From Litomosoides sigmodontis (Eukaryota; Nematoda; Chromadorea; Rhabditida; Onchocercidae), in the NCBI GenBank assembly GCA_963070105.1, contig OY718808.1, positions 8,699,898 through 8,763,897 of the forward strand: DNA of 64,000 bases. Reading direction: 5' to 3'. The notes under the pieces were generated by a model. It made no database searches and was not told where the DNA came from. It worked only from the letters and a program-made list of their open reading frames with translations. Below, in pieces: positions 17,957-30,500 of this stretch. How positions within the stretch are numbered: position 1 is the first letter of the stretch; the number at the start of each line of letters is the position of its first letter. Position numbers and translations under genes: made by a program.

Positions 17957-19627
17957 ATTCCTCTCAACAACGGTGTAATAATAAACTGTAAGAAAATTAC
18001 AATAATTTAAAACAACAAAAAAAATTGTTAAATGTCGAAGGAAAAGAAAATTTTTTGCAAATGTAACGACAGCGACAATGCTAGCAATTACTAAAACGCT
18101 CAGCTCAGCGATAAAAAAAATTACTGTTGCATTACCGTTCCTCTCAACAACGGTGTAATGATAAACTGTAAGAAAATTGCAATAATTTAAAACAACAAAA
18201 AAAATTGCTAAATGTCGAAGGAAAAGAAAACTTTTTGTAAGTGTAACGACAGCGACAATGCTAGCAATTACTAAAACGCTCAGCGATAAAAAAAATTACT
18301 GTTGCATTACCGTTCCTCTCAACAACGGAGTAATGATAAACTGTAAGAAAATTGCAATAATTTAAAACAACAAAAAAAATTGCTAAATGTCGAAGGAAAA
18401 GAAAATTTTTTGTAAGTGTAACGACAGCGACAATGCTAGCAATTACTAAAACGCTCAGCGATAAAAAAAATTACTGTTGCATTACCGTTCCTCTCAACAA
18501 CGGTGTAATGATAAACTGTAAGAAAATTGCAATAATTTAAAACAACAAAAAAAATTGCTAAATGTCGAAGGAAAAGAAAACTTTTCGTAAGTGTAACGAC
18601 AGCGACAATGCTAGCAATTACTAAAACGCTCAGCGATAAAAAAAATTACTGTTGCATTACCGTTCCTCTCAACAACGGAGTAATGATAAACTGTAAGAAA
18701 ATTGCAATAATTTAAAACAACAAAAAAAATTGCTAAATGTCGAAGGAAAAGAAAATTTTTTGTAAGTGTAACGACAGCGACAATGCTAGCAATTACTAAA
18801 ACGCTCAGCGATAAAAAAAATTACTGTTGCATTACCGTTCCTCTCAACAACGGTGTAATGATAAACTGTAAGAAAATTGCAATAATTTAAAACAACAAAA
18901 AAAATTGCTAAATGTCGAAGGAAAAGAAAACTTTTCGTAAGTGTAACGACAGCGACAATGCTAGCAATTACTAAAACGCTCAGCGATAAAAAAAATTACT
19001 GTTGCATTACCGTTCCTCTCAACAACGGAGTAATGATAAACTGTAAGAAAATTGCAATAATTTAAAACAACAAAAAAAATTGCTAAATGTCGAAGGAAAA
19101 GAAAATTTTTTGTAAGTGTAACGACAGCGACAATGCTAGCAATTACTAAAACGCTCAGCGATAAAAAAAATTACTGTTGCATTACCGTTCCTCTCAACAA
19201 CGGTGTAATGATAAACTGTAAGAAAATTGCAATAATTTAAAACAACAAAAAAAATTGCTAAATGTCGAAGGAAAAGAAAACTTTTTGTAAGTGTAACGAC
19301 AGCGACAATGCTAGCAATTATTAAAACGCTCAGCGATAAGTCTACACTGCACGAATCATGTCGCTACAGTAAGTCGATGTAAGTCGATGCTATAACTGTT
19401 GCATTACCGTTCCTCTCAACAACGGTGTAATGATAAACTGTAAGAAAATTGCAATAATTTAAAACAACAAAAGAAATTGTTAAATGTCAAAGGAAAAGAA
19501 AATTTTTTGTAAGTGTAACGACAGCGACAATGCTAGCAATTACTAAAACGCTCAGCGATAAGTCTACACTGCACGAATCATGTCGCTACAGTAAGTCGAT
19601 GCTATCTGTGCTACTGTAGAGTAACAT
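17957..19627. repeat. 175-bp satellite, array 1 (nine units)
   Basis: Units begin at about 17957, 18136, 18311, 18486, 18661, 18836, 19011, 19186 and 19408, marked by CGTTCCTCTCAACAACGG. The period is exactly 175 bp in the middle of the array. Units from 18136 alternate between two types: GGTGTAATG with AAACTTTT(T/C)GTAAG, and GGAGTAATG with AAATTTTTTGTAAG, so the true repeat is a 350-bp dimer. A non-satellite insert (AGTCTACACTGCACGAATCA...) ends unit 8 and again ends the array. Each unit has an imperfect dyad, ATTACCGTT...AACGGTGTAAT. No open reading frame spans units. Confidence 0.93.
19560..19627. repeat. Shared array terminus with short hairpin
   Basis: After the last unit the sequence changes to AGTCTACACTGCACGAATCA and ends with CTACAGTA (19586-19593) and its inverted copy TACTGTAG (19612-19619), then AGTAACATTA. 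Array 2 ends the same way at 21310-21376, with its hairpin arms at 21334-21341 and 21360-21367. A shortened copy lies inside array 1 at 19340-19395. Equal ends on both arrays suggest they are parts of one kind of mobile unit. Confidence 0.7.
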
Positions 19628-19632
19628 TATTT

Positions 19633-20184
19633 TATGTTCCTCTCTCGGTCCCACTTTCTCTAACAAAATCGATTTCTCTTCTAAGCATTCGTTATCAGAA
19701 CTATCCGATCTGAAGAAATCAAATTTTAAAAGTTGTTCAATTTTTTCTCGATTCAAATTTCCAAAGTCTTAATTTTTGGAATTTTATAGCTATGATATGA
19801 TACTAAATTTAAGGGAAACAGAAAAATTTTCAAACTGCCGAGCAATTCAAATTTCCTATCTGTAATAGCAATTTATATGAACAGGTTAAAAATGCAGAAT
19901 ATTAGAACAAACGGTGGCGAACTTTGGTTTCCGATTTAATACTTGGAAGTTTGATCGAATATGCTTCCTATCGGTAATGAAAGTAATAAACACGAAAGAC
20001 ACTTACCTGTTTGGATCCTCAGTTCGTGCACGAGAACTCATTGCGCTACGCTTTTTAGCTAGTGGTCGAACCAGTAATGGTTGTTCCTTGCTCGCAACCA
20101 TTGCACTGATGGTCTCGACATTCTTTTTCAAATCATCGAGTGTTGATGCTGAAAAAATTGACAAAGTATTTGCGATAAAAAAAT
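19633..20184 (-). pseudogene. Displaced fragment of the PEX14 gene
   Basis: These 552 bp appear identical to 24051-24602 (offset 4418). The copy carries PEX14 exon 4 complete with its splice sites (20148-20007) and only the 5' part of the last exon (19709-19633), cut off before the stop codon. It lacks the first three exons, so it cannot make PEX14. It lies exactly between the two satellite arrays. The lack of visible divergence implies a recent copy or gene conversion. The duplicate also creates a misleading plus-strand open frame at 19914-20249. Confidence 0.9.
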
Positions 20185-20275
20185 GGTTTAGAAAGTTATG
20201 TTGCAGGTTTAGAACGTTATGTTGCAGGCATTTGAAGAATTTTTTGTAATTAAAAGAAAAAAAAATAACTGCTGC
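20183..20275. repeat. Second displaced piece, from 23901-23975, with internal duplication
   Basis: Directly after the PEX14 fragment comes ATGGTTTAGAA.GTTATGTTGCAGG, which in the parent locus lies at 23901-23975, before the fragment rather than after it. In the copy a 21-bp segment (TTTAGAA.GTTATGTTGCAGG) is duplicated. The sequence then runs into ACTGCTGCATTACCG, the start of a satellite unit. Confidence 0.85.
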
Positions 20276-21376
20276 ATTACCGTTCCTCTCAACAACGGTG
20301 TAATAATAAACTGTAAGAAAATTGCAATAATTTAAAACAACAAAAAAAATTGTTAAATGTCGAAGGAGAAGAAAATTTTTTGTAAGTGTAACGACAGCGA
20401 CAATGCTAGCAATTACTAAAACGCTCAGCGATAAAAAAAATTACTGTTGCATTACCGTTCCTCTCAACAACGGTGTAATAATAAACTGTAAGAAAATTGC
20501 AATAATTTAAAACAACAAAAAAAATTGTTAAATGTCGAAGGAGAAGAAAATTTTTTGTAAGTGTAACGACAGCGACAATGCTAGCAATTACTAAAACGCT
20601 CAGCGATAAAAAAAATTACTGTTGCATTACCGTTCCTCTCAACAACGGTGTAATAATAAACTGTAAGAAAATTGCAATAATTTAAAACAACAAAAAAAAT
20701 TGTTAAATGTCGAAGGAGAAGAAAATTTTTTGTAAGTGTAACGACAGCGACAATGCTAGCAATTACTAAAACGCTCAGCGATAAAAAAAATTACTGTTGC
20801 ATTACCGTTCCTCTCAACAACGGTGTAATAATAAACTGTAAGAAAATTGCAATAATTTAAAACAACAAAAAAAATTGTTAAATGTCGAAGGAGAAGAAAA
20901 TTTTTTGTAAGTGTAACGACAGCGACAATGCTAGCAATTACTAAAACGCTCAGCGATAAAAAAAATTACTGTTGCATTACCGTTCCTCTCAACAACGGTG
21001 TAATAATAAACTGTAAGAAAATTGCAATAATTTAAAACAACAAAAAAAATTGTTAAATGTCGAAGGAGAAGAAAATTTTTTGTAAGTGTAACGACAGCGA
21101 CAATGCTAGCAATTACTAAAACGCTCAGCGATAAAAAAAATTACTGTTGCATTACCGTTCCTCTCAACAACGGTGTAATAATAAACTGTAAGAAAATTGC
21201 AATAATTTAAAACAACAAAAAAAATTGTTAAATGTCGAAGGAAAAGAAAATTTTTTGTAAGTGTAACGACAGCGACAATGCTAGCAATTACTAAAACGCT
21301 CAGCGATAAGTTTACACTGCACGAATCATGTCGCTACAGTAAGTCGATGCTATCTGCGCTACTGTAGAGTAACATT
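20276..21376. repeat. 175-bp satellite, array 2 (six units)
   Basis: Units start at about 20281, 20456, 20631, 20806, 20981 and 21156, period 175 bp. They are more uniform than in array 1 and are marked by GGTGTAATAATAAACTG, TTGTTAAATG and, in the first five, GAAGGAGAAG. No 350-bp alternation is seen here. The array ends in the same terminal sequence as array 1 (21310-21376). Confidence 0.93.
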
Positions 21377-23900
21377 ACACTGTCATATATCACCTGCAAA
21401 TCGACATTAACTGAAATGCTACAACATGTTTGTAAGGAAAGTTATATTAAAATTCTTCAACTGAGTGATGGTAAAGTGCTGGACTTCTTTTTTCTCACCA
21501 AATACAATTGAACAATTAGTTTTCCTTTCCTTTTTGTAATAATTTCAAAAGTACTAACTTTCACTGATCAAAAAAAGAGTGAACGAATTTTCACCGATTT
21601 GCTCAGTTTCATTTTCATGTCAATTCTTTCGAACTATTATCGTAGAAAATTAGTGCAAGCAAATTAGAATTAATCCTCGAAAATAGTTGGGTGCTAAATG
21701 TAATATATTTGCTATTTGAAATTTTACTTTTATTATTTCCCATTTTTTGTTAATGATTTTGATTGCTAATTTAATATTTTGGTCTTAATTAATTGAAGCT
21801 ATTTAAATTTGAGTAATGAATAATAATTATTACTAGAATTCAGAAAAAAACGAAGAATTCTGGTATTAGCAGCAAATGAATTGGGAAAGAGCAAAATGTG
21901 AAAGAAAAGGAGAGAAATGAAAAAGATGAGAAATGAAAATGCATTTAATTACACGCATTAATTACTTTTTTAAAACATTGTTCCCGTCTAATTTCATTCC
22001 ACTATTTCAATAACATTTATCCGTTTTAAGTAGGTGAGTGAGATTGCGTCAAGACCAATTTAATTTTAATTCTCATTCTACTCGTTAAGTTTTTACTTAA
22101 TTTATTTAAATCGAAGCGAGAATTAGAAGAGACTAAAATTTTCATAGTTTGAAATAATTATTTGTAAGCTCAAACTTCCATAGACAGTTATTCGATTGAA
22201 ATTAAATAATTTTATAAAATTATTACTTCTTCTAAAGAAAGAAAACATCGTACAACTAAAATGAGTGAAAATATGATGAAAAGGAAATTTATCGAGGAGA
22301 ACGGAGAAATTTTGAACAATATGACGATTTTTTTCCGTTTGCTATCATCGAGCATTCCCCTTTATATCGTATTTGAAATTCAAATACATATATTCATTAA
22401 TATATTAGAAAATTTCATGAAACGAAGAGCGATAGCATAAATTCATATTTTATTCATTCATTTTAGCCTTTAATTAGACAAATATTCAATGAGCAAAAAA
22501 TTGAATGATTGCAGTATAGCTTTCCTATCAATCAAATAATTGATTTATTAAACTTTAATGAGCGATTAGATTTCTCCCGCATTACGCATTAATGAATGCG
22601 TGACGAAAGAAATAATCTCATCACGGCATTTTTACATACCGAAAATCTTTAACAAATTACTACTTTCGTTATCGATAAGCTATGCATTTGTTATCTTTTA
22701 TATATTTCTAAATTATTTGCTCAATTCATTTTTTTTTAAACTTAAAATTGCATAGCAATGAAATTTTGAAGTATTTAAATGAAATATTGATTGGCTCTGT
22801 CTTTTTGATCATGGAATAATAATAATTAATAATAACAATAATAAACAATAATAAATAAGCATTCCAGAATTGCTGGTTTTCTCTATGGCAGTTTGATGAG
22901 AATTTAAGCAAGTGAAGGAGTAGCACAAAACTTTAAATTTTTGCAAGAATAACCTGCATTGTGCATCTTTTTCACGTTCAAAAATTACATTTTATGCGCC
23001 TTAAAATCTTTTTTGTATGAACAAGACAAATTTTTGATTGCTATAGCTGCGGCATTATTCCATGGAAGTCTTCTGATTCTCTAATTTGAAAAAGTGATAC
23101 CCATCACTCAACCTGTTCCTTCTATCTCTTATAATCCATCACAAAATCACATATTACTATGAAATTTGAAACTATCGATCTCCTGTCGGGCTAGTATAAT
23201 AAGCACCTGAGTTATGAAAGCGCTGTGATGATAAACGAAACTTTATACGAACCTATTTCCCAACACCAATTATCAAAACTGTTTAAAGTATCACTGTAAA
23301 AATAACTGTACAAAGGACATGGCAATATTGGCATTTACACGGAAAACAATAAATGGGAAAACAGATGAAGTGGCACAAAGTGGAAATTTGTTTTGCAATG
23401 AAATTCTAGTAATGATATATAATCTCCATAAATAAACGAGATATTTGCCAAAAATTTCAAAACAGTAATATTTCTTTCACAAAAAGGAACTGAATATCAG
23501 TCATAAAGGGTTGCTGTATCTCACTGAAAATGATAATTGTTTTCTAATTCTCCCTTACAGATTATTAGTCGACAGTAATGAATTCGATTTCTCTAGCTTT
23601 TCAAATCCCATATTAGTAAATAAATTTCAATAGCAAGGGAAGCTTCAAATTCATAAGTTTGCTAATACTTCCAAATTTTGTCAAAATCATTTCTAAAGTA
23701 ATTTTCACCAGCTTTTTAGAAACTAGTCGCCATGGTAACTATTAACTCATGTTTTGTAATTAAATTTGCAGTTGTTGTACAGCAAAAAATCGAAAATTAT
23801 TTCGACCGAAATAAGCCACCTAATCTCACTTTGAAACCAAAAAATTCCCCAAGTAGAATAAAATAGCAAATGGGAATTTTCTATGCTCGAAAAGCTGGAA
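21377..23900. other. Intergenic AT-rich region, nothing supported
   Basis: About 2.5 kb between satellite array 2 and PEX14 with no convincing exon on either strand. Short direct repeats of TAATAATTAATAATAACAAT type near 22815-22855 are simple sequence. Confidence 0.5.
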
Positions 23901-24003
23901 ATGGTTTAGAAGGTTATGTTGCAGGCATTTGAAGAATTTTTTGTAATTAAAAGAAAAAAAAATAACTGTTGCATTGCAACGATTTACAAAGTGAATACTT
24001 CAT

Positions 24004-26370
24004 CTAGGAATCACTGTCCGAATTATATTTCTCTGCTTCCATACCACCATTATGTTCCTCTCTCGGTCCCACTTTCTCTAACAAAATCGATTTCTCTTCT
24101 AAGCATTCGTTATCAGAACTATCCGATCTGAAGAAATCAAATTTTAAAAGTTGTTCAATTTTTTCTCGATTCAAATTTCCAAAGTCTTAATTTTTGGAAT
24201 TTTATAGCTATGATATGATACTAAATTTAAGGGAAACAGAAAAATTTTCAAACTGCCGAGCAATTCAAATTTCCTATCTGTAATAGCAATTTATATGAAC
24301 AGGTTAAAAATGCAGAATATTAGAACAAACGGTGGCGAACTTTGGTTTCCGATTTAATACTTGGAAGTTTGATCGAATATGCTTCCTATCGGTAATGAAA
24401 GTAATAAACACGAAAGACACTTACCTGTTTGGATCCTCAGTTCGTGCACGAGAACTCATTGCGCTACGCTTTTTAGCTAGTGGTCGAACCAGTAATGGTT
24501 GTTCCTTGCTCGCAACCATTGCACTGATGGTCTCGACATTCTTTTTCAAATCATCGAGTGTTGATGCTGAAAAAATTGACAAAGTATTTGCGATAAAAAA
24601 ATCCGGAAAACAAATTGTAATAAGGAAATGCAATAGAAATATAAACTTGGAAAAAATTCAAATGCTGCAAAACTCAAAACTTCAAAAATAAAGTCATTAA
24701 TCAATATCTGTCAACTATTTTTTGCATTGTTAACGTGTTCAAGATTTTTTTTACTGAACTAGGTATCGAACATTAGCTTGCAAATAATACCGCTTTGAAA
24801 TGTAAAACGATCCGTAATACTTTGTTTATCGATAACCGTTTGTAATTTTAGAAGCAACTCCGTAGTTACATCCCCCATCATTTCTTGCATTTCACTGATC
24901 TGTGAAATGTAAAATATTTCAAAAATAAACCGAAATAACAATGAAGTTGAACAACACTTTTACTGTAAGATCACAATTTGTTAACTAATTTTTTCTCCTC
25001 AAAGATATTCCCTTGAAGATGCTGCGTAAACCAGCAGTTACTGCTGCTTGCACATGAACAGAGAAATCAGGGTTATGAAAAAGTACAACGTATCCTGTAA
25101 CAATGTGAATCACCAATCACAACTTCTCTGAGATCATTTCAAGACTATTTGTGATAGAGATTGCCTAAATGCTCCTCAAATGATTCTATCCTTTTTGAGA
25201 ATATGCAGAAGCAAAACTGCGAGAATGTCTCGTACTTCTCTGCTCCTTCTCAACTAGGCTAATATTGATGAAAAGTTTATTTTAGCATAAAGTTAAATTA
25301 GTTTTCAGTGTCACTATTCGCTTATCAGATAACACTAGTCTACCTATCAGTGATGTTGCCTCATGTCAAAATTTTTAACGCTAAATCAGAAGCTTCTGTC
25401 GGACACAAAAAGCAAACTTAGAAACTGACTTTTCTTTCGATCACATCGATCCGCTTGTCAGCTGGTTCTCGAATATTAAAGAAACGTGGTAAAATGCAAG
25501 AGCGTAGCAATTGCCAACTGGCATATGAAAAACCCGTAACAATCATCGCGAATTTTGTTATCCGCAACCAAGTATGAATTCCTGATGACCTTGTTGGTAA
25601 ACCACATGATGAACCAAGCATGACTTCATGCTCCATAGCTGTATTATTGATATCCTACAAATAATAGCAAAGTTTACATATAAATATTTTAACTAAACAT
25701 AAAGTTAGACGATCAAATTTTAAGTATAAGGAAAAAATCCTTTGATGCGAAGAGCAAAGATAACAGCGAAAAATACGGATAACAGGCTACACTATCGACA
25801 ATAGCAGTAATACTACCAACACTGCTACCAATGATGCAATATCGATAGATCTATTTTATTCCAATTACAATGGCGCCATTATTGACCGAAAGAAGACAAG
25901 AAAAGGAAAAAGAAAAAAGGACTCCAACCCCTCAAACAATGATATAATTTATAACAACTGTTTCTTTACTTCCTATTAATAAATTTCTATCATTTGTAGT
26001 ATGGCATTGCAGTGGCAAAGCTTACCTTACACTCCTAGCATCATACCAAATCAGAAGTACTTGGTATAAAACAAGTAATAGTTGAATCTAATTTTTGAAA
26101 AGAAAAATCTAATTTTTCACCCACCCATATATCTTGCTGTAATCGTAAACTGTTCATGGCCTCGTTAATTTCATCTTCTCGTAAACCTTTTTGAAGCAAG
26201 AATCGTTTTTGTTGTATTACTGGAGTTTGTCTAATTTTCGGTATCATCATGAAACGGCGCGCTACATCTACCATTTCAGGTCGGATCATTCCAACATGTC
26301 CCGCTCTATCCTCCAACACATTTGTATCCTTTTCGCCAGAAGCATTCTCTTCCTGGTCATCAGCCAACAT
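24004..26370 (-). CDS. prx-14: Peroxin-14 (peroxisomal docking protein)
   Basis: Five exons, 281 residues (minus strand): 26370-26125, 25654-25430, 24899-24791, 24566-24425, 24127-24004; phases close. PEX14 sits in the peroxisome membrane and docks PEX5 carrying matrix cargo. Seen: the N-terminal helical domain (RPEMVDVARRF...RQTPVIQQKRFLLQKGLREDE, about residues 29-75), a hydrophobic segment at about 117-135 (FAMIVTGFSYASWQLL), then a coiled-coil stretch across exons 3 and 4 and a short acidic tail ending NSDSDS. The N-domain FLxxKGL pattern is diagnostic for the family. It is shorter than vertebrate PEX14 (about 377) but normal for a worm. Its two last exons have been copied into the nearby satellite region. 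It follows the four-module gene on the same strand by 1.15 kb. Confidence 0.9.
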
Positions 26371-27523
26371 ACGCCAAAAAGCTTTGAAAAATCACTAATA
26401 TAAAACAAAGAAGAACGAAATGTCATCATCATGAAATTCTATATGACACCACTCCTAGAAGAAGCTTCTTGAAATTAACCCCGTTCCAGCTCGATTTTGC
26501 GAAATAATCACTTCAATAAAGTACATAAGATTGTGTGCGGAACTAAGCGAGCCAAAAATCAGAAATGATAGAAAGTTTTGACATTAACGTGATATTATTA
26601 GGTCGCCTAAGAATATTCAAAGTACGAAATTAATCAAATGACTGAATTTAATCTGTAAATACGAAAACAAAAATAGCAAGTCTTTTATTACCATACGAAA
26701 TATGCAATTTATATTCAGCGTCAAGACAATTTATTGTTTATAAACATTTTCAAACAGAGAAAAAATGAGACACAACTTCATCTTAATAAGAGAATAATCA
26801 AAGTTGCTTTACTCTTTAAAAAGCATACTTTCAGGAAAATTTGCTCCTTATTCCTCGAACACAAATCTTGAATTGCAGGCCAATATATTTTAAAAGATGA
26901 AACACTGAAAAACACATAGCATCCTAATGCACCGTGCAATAGCTTAATGCACATAATAAATGCCACAAATTAAAAATGAAAACATCGATTTGTAAAATAT
27001 GAAACTAAAAAGAATAGGTTTTGCCGTTTGTCACAAGGAGAACCTCTACAAAAAATATAACAAATATCAGTTGTCTTCCCATACCATAAAAAGCATATAA
27101 TTTGCAGAAAGAAATTAACTTTATTGCTTAATCAAAACTTTACACCATCTAGTAAATTTTGCAAAACATATTCCTTTTTTGATAAACTATCAAGCAAAAA
27201 TTACTGCTGATAATGTGCAAATAAGCTACTAATAAAGAAGTGAGATTCAGTTGGAGGTAAAAGGATTCCCTTTTCTTCCGAAGTGAAATGAAAGTGATAA
27301 CAAAATTATCATCGACATGAATTGCATGAAGTTTTTGCTGGAAGAGAAATGACCCTAAATATAAACCTAAAAATTCGATTTTTTAACCAAATTTCACCTC
27401 TAAACATTTTGAAAATACAAAAATATTTGTTTAATCATATTTATCGCATACCGTACAAGTTTTTTATTTCATGATATTACAACCACAACCTACTTTAAAC
27501 AAGAACAGTAAAAGCAATCTGAT
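26371..27523. other. Spacer between four-module gene and PEX14
   Basis: AT-rich, no exon supported. It should hold the 3' end of the four-module gene (AATAAA at its stop codon and again at about 27473-27478 on the minus strand) and the promoter or trans-splice site of PEX14. A TTTTTCAAAG acceptor-like site lies about 13 bp upstream of the PEX14 ATG. Confidence 0.5.
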
Positions 27524-30500
27524 TTATTCGAATGAACAACCAAATTCAATACTTAGATGTTGTTGATGAACATTAGTTAAGCGCATTCGGACATCATGAG
27601 ATATTACAAGAAAATCCAATGTTGTAAAATATTCATATCGTGCTAAGACACATTCCAACCTTGCATGGATATATCTGAAAAACAACAACTGTTTACCGAA
27701 CTAAAAAGTTCCAAATAACTGATAATCTACGATATACCCAACTTGTGCAAGGTATTGCAGTAATGTTGTTTTAATCTTAATCATAAAAAGAAATGATCTA
27801 AACATTGAAGGGATTCAATCCAGTACTCAACAAAAACAATATTGGGAAAGTAGAGCTAATAAAACCGAAAATATTTCTTTTAAAGAAATAAAATCTTCGA
27901 CTGGATTTTGAATTGGATATTTGCATAATCTTTCCTTATTATACAGCGTAGTCAATAAACACAGTCTATAAAAAATGACTTCGGACAAAACATTGCTCAA
28001 ATTTTTCACACAAGCTGGGAGCTACTGATAATTAGGAACCTTTCTCAATAGTGTATTTTTAGACGTTCCATAGTATAAGGCACAACCAGAAGTCACGACG
28101 AAACTAACACAAGCCTCATCGTGAGTAAATTACAATTAATAATAGTGCTAATGTTCCTATTGTTATATATCGAAAAATTACAAAAAATTTTTGAAAACTG
28201 CCTCCTTACATCCCTTACTTATATCTTTTATCCCACACAATATGCCAAATGAAACTTTTCTGAAAAAAAATTTACCCATTCATAAATTTCACGAAACAAA
28301 ACACAATGAAAAGATTTTAGTTAACGGAAGAACATACTTTTTTTGCATTTGCTGAGTGGAGTAGGTACACGTTCGCTGATTCCAGAAACGTTCAACATGT
28401 TCCAGGACTAAATCTTCCGGAGGTTGCGGGTGCCGTGAAAAATCAACACCACACGATGCACACTGTATAATGCCTAAATTTTGGTCCAACAGAAAAACCA
28501 CACTGAACGGTTCGTCATTATGATAGGGTCGCGTAAAGCGCCGTAAACTCGGAAGTGCCATACGACTCATCTAAAATTCACTACTATTAACGTTTTTAAA
28601 AAATTTCAAACGAAACTTCTTTAGTAAAGTCAGAAGATTAGAGATCAAACTTGAAATCAAGGACAAATACCAATTCTTCATGTGTTAACGGATAAGCGTC
28701 CTCAACTTCTTCAAAATTGCCATCCTCATACAGCGCAACACTCGATGGAACACCTACATACGAACCCAGTCGAGCATGCTTTACCGTTACAAAAGCATCG
28801 TCCGGTTCTAGCGAACTTCTTTCGCTTCTAAAATGTATTTAATTTGGAGTCCACTTTAAATGATTTTCTTATAAATCGAAGTATTTATTTAAATAATGAC
28901 AGTCTTAAGTATTAGCAAAGTTAGTTATTATACCAATTCACCCAATTCTAGGACTGTTACATTGTCTGTTATCCAAGTTAAAAATATAAAGGATATAAAA
29001 TTTTTCATCATGATCCTTGCCCAAAAGAATTGGAAAAAGTAAATAAGGAAAAATTAGTCTGAAAATAGAGTACAAATTATTTGCAAACAAAACAAAACAG
29101 GAAAAGCACAACGAACTTACAGCCGTTTCATCTTTTCTCGCTTCATTTCAGCAATCAAACTTGGTTCTTTACGTTGGTAGACAGCGGTATTTCGTTTAGA
29201 ATTTCCGTGTGGTATGGCCTCAACCACGGTGTTTATACCAATATCATACGAAATTAAAGCGTACCTGAATTAAATTAAAGAAAAATAAATACTTATATCC
29301 CAGTGCTATCCTACTTATAAACTTCAATCGGCTTCAATATGGTTTTATTTTATATTCTTCCTCCCCTTCTTGCCATCCATTGTTTTAACACCAAAGACTC
29401 CCTCAAGAGAAGACAAAACGAATGAAAATTTTCTGCGCCTTTCCAATTCAATCCTTTCATATTTTGAAATTTGAAAAATTTTTTTGCAAATATTTAAGTG
29501 TTAAGAGATGGAATGTAGTAGGGATTCTGTGATCAATTACTAGCAAAATAAGATCATTATTAAGCATAAACCTGGCATATCCTTCAGCTGTACAGGCTTG
29601 CCATATTATTTTTCGAACCATTCCATCAGGTATACTGTTAGGATGAACATAAGTTTTCCGCACAACTGTGAAATAATGACTCCCTTCAAGACAACGTTGT
29701 CTTTCACGAGAAAAATAAAACTTTCGGAGAGTCATACGTCTACCATGTGTCGTATTCCATTGTCCTGAAATGCTTGAAAACCTTGAAAAAACCTCGATAT
29801 TTTGGAATTTTCAAAACATTATCATCCAGTTTCAAGATGATAGAAAAAAGAATTTAGAAAATCCCAAGAAGTGGTAGACATACCTAAATTATCAACACTA
29901 AGATCGCTTATTGCTACTTTTTCCGTATCAATCAGAAATGTCATCTGCAGCGGATAACAGGTCGGTTCACGTAAAACTGCTATATGAGGAACTGTGTCGC
30001 ACACCGGAAGATCAATTCTGAAAAAAGAAATGATTGCCAATGAACTATTCTAAGTATATGCAACTTTAACCAATTCTGGTTCCTTGTATTTGTTTCTTTA
30101 ATGACATTGGCCATGCTTAGTAAAATACACCCCCTCAAGCGTAACAGTAATTTGTGACTAAATAATTATTTGCCATAGTAGAAAAGTATATGAAGTGATT
30201 GCAAACCACAATGTAAAAAAAATCATGTTGTACTCATTACATATACTACCAAAAAACAGAAAAACAACTCACTGATCTGGCTCGAGCAAGGTATCCAATG
30301 GTAAATCATTAACATTATTGATAAACTGCTTCAGGTATACTGGACTTTTTGTTACTCGAGCAATTTCATGGTTTAGTTCGCTTAACAAAAATATGATAAA
30401 ATTAGCGATTTTTGAGGAAATTCGAAATCTAATTTCTAAAAGCTGTTTTTCTTCCGATGATTGGATGTTTTTTGCTGTAAATGCGCGGTGAAAATTAAGA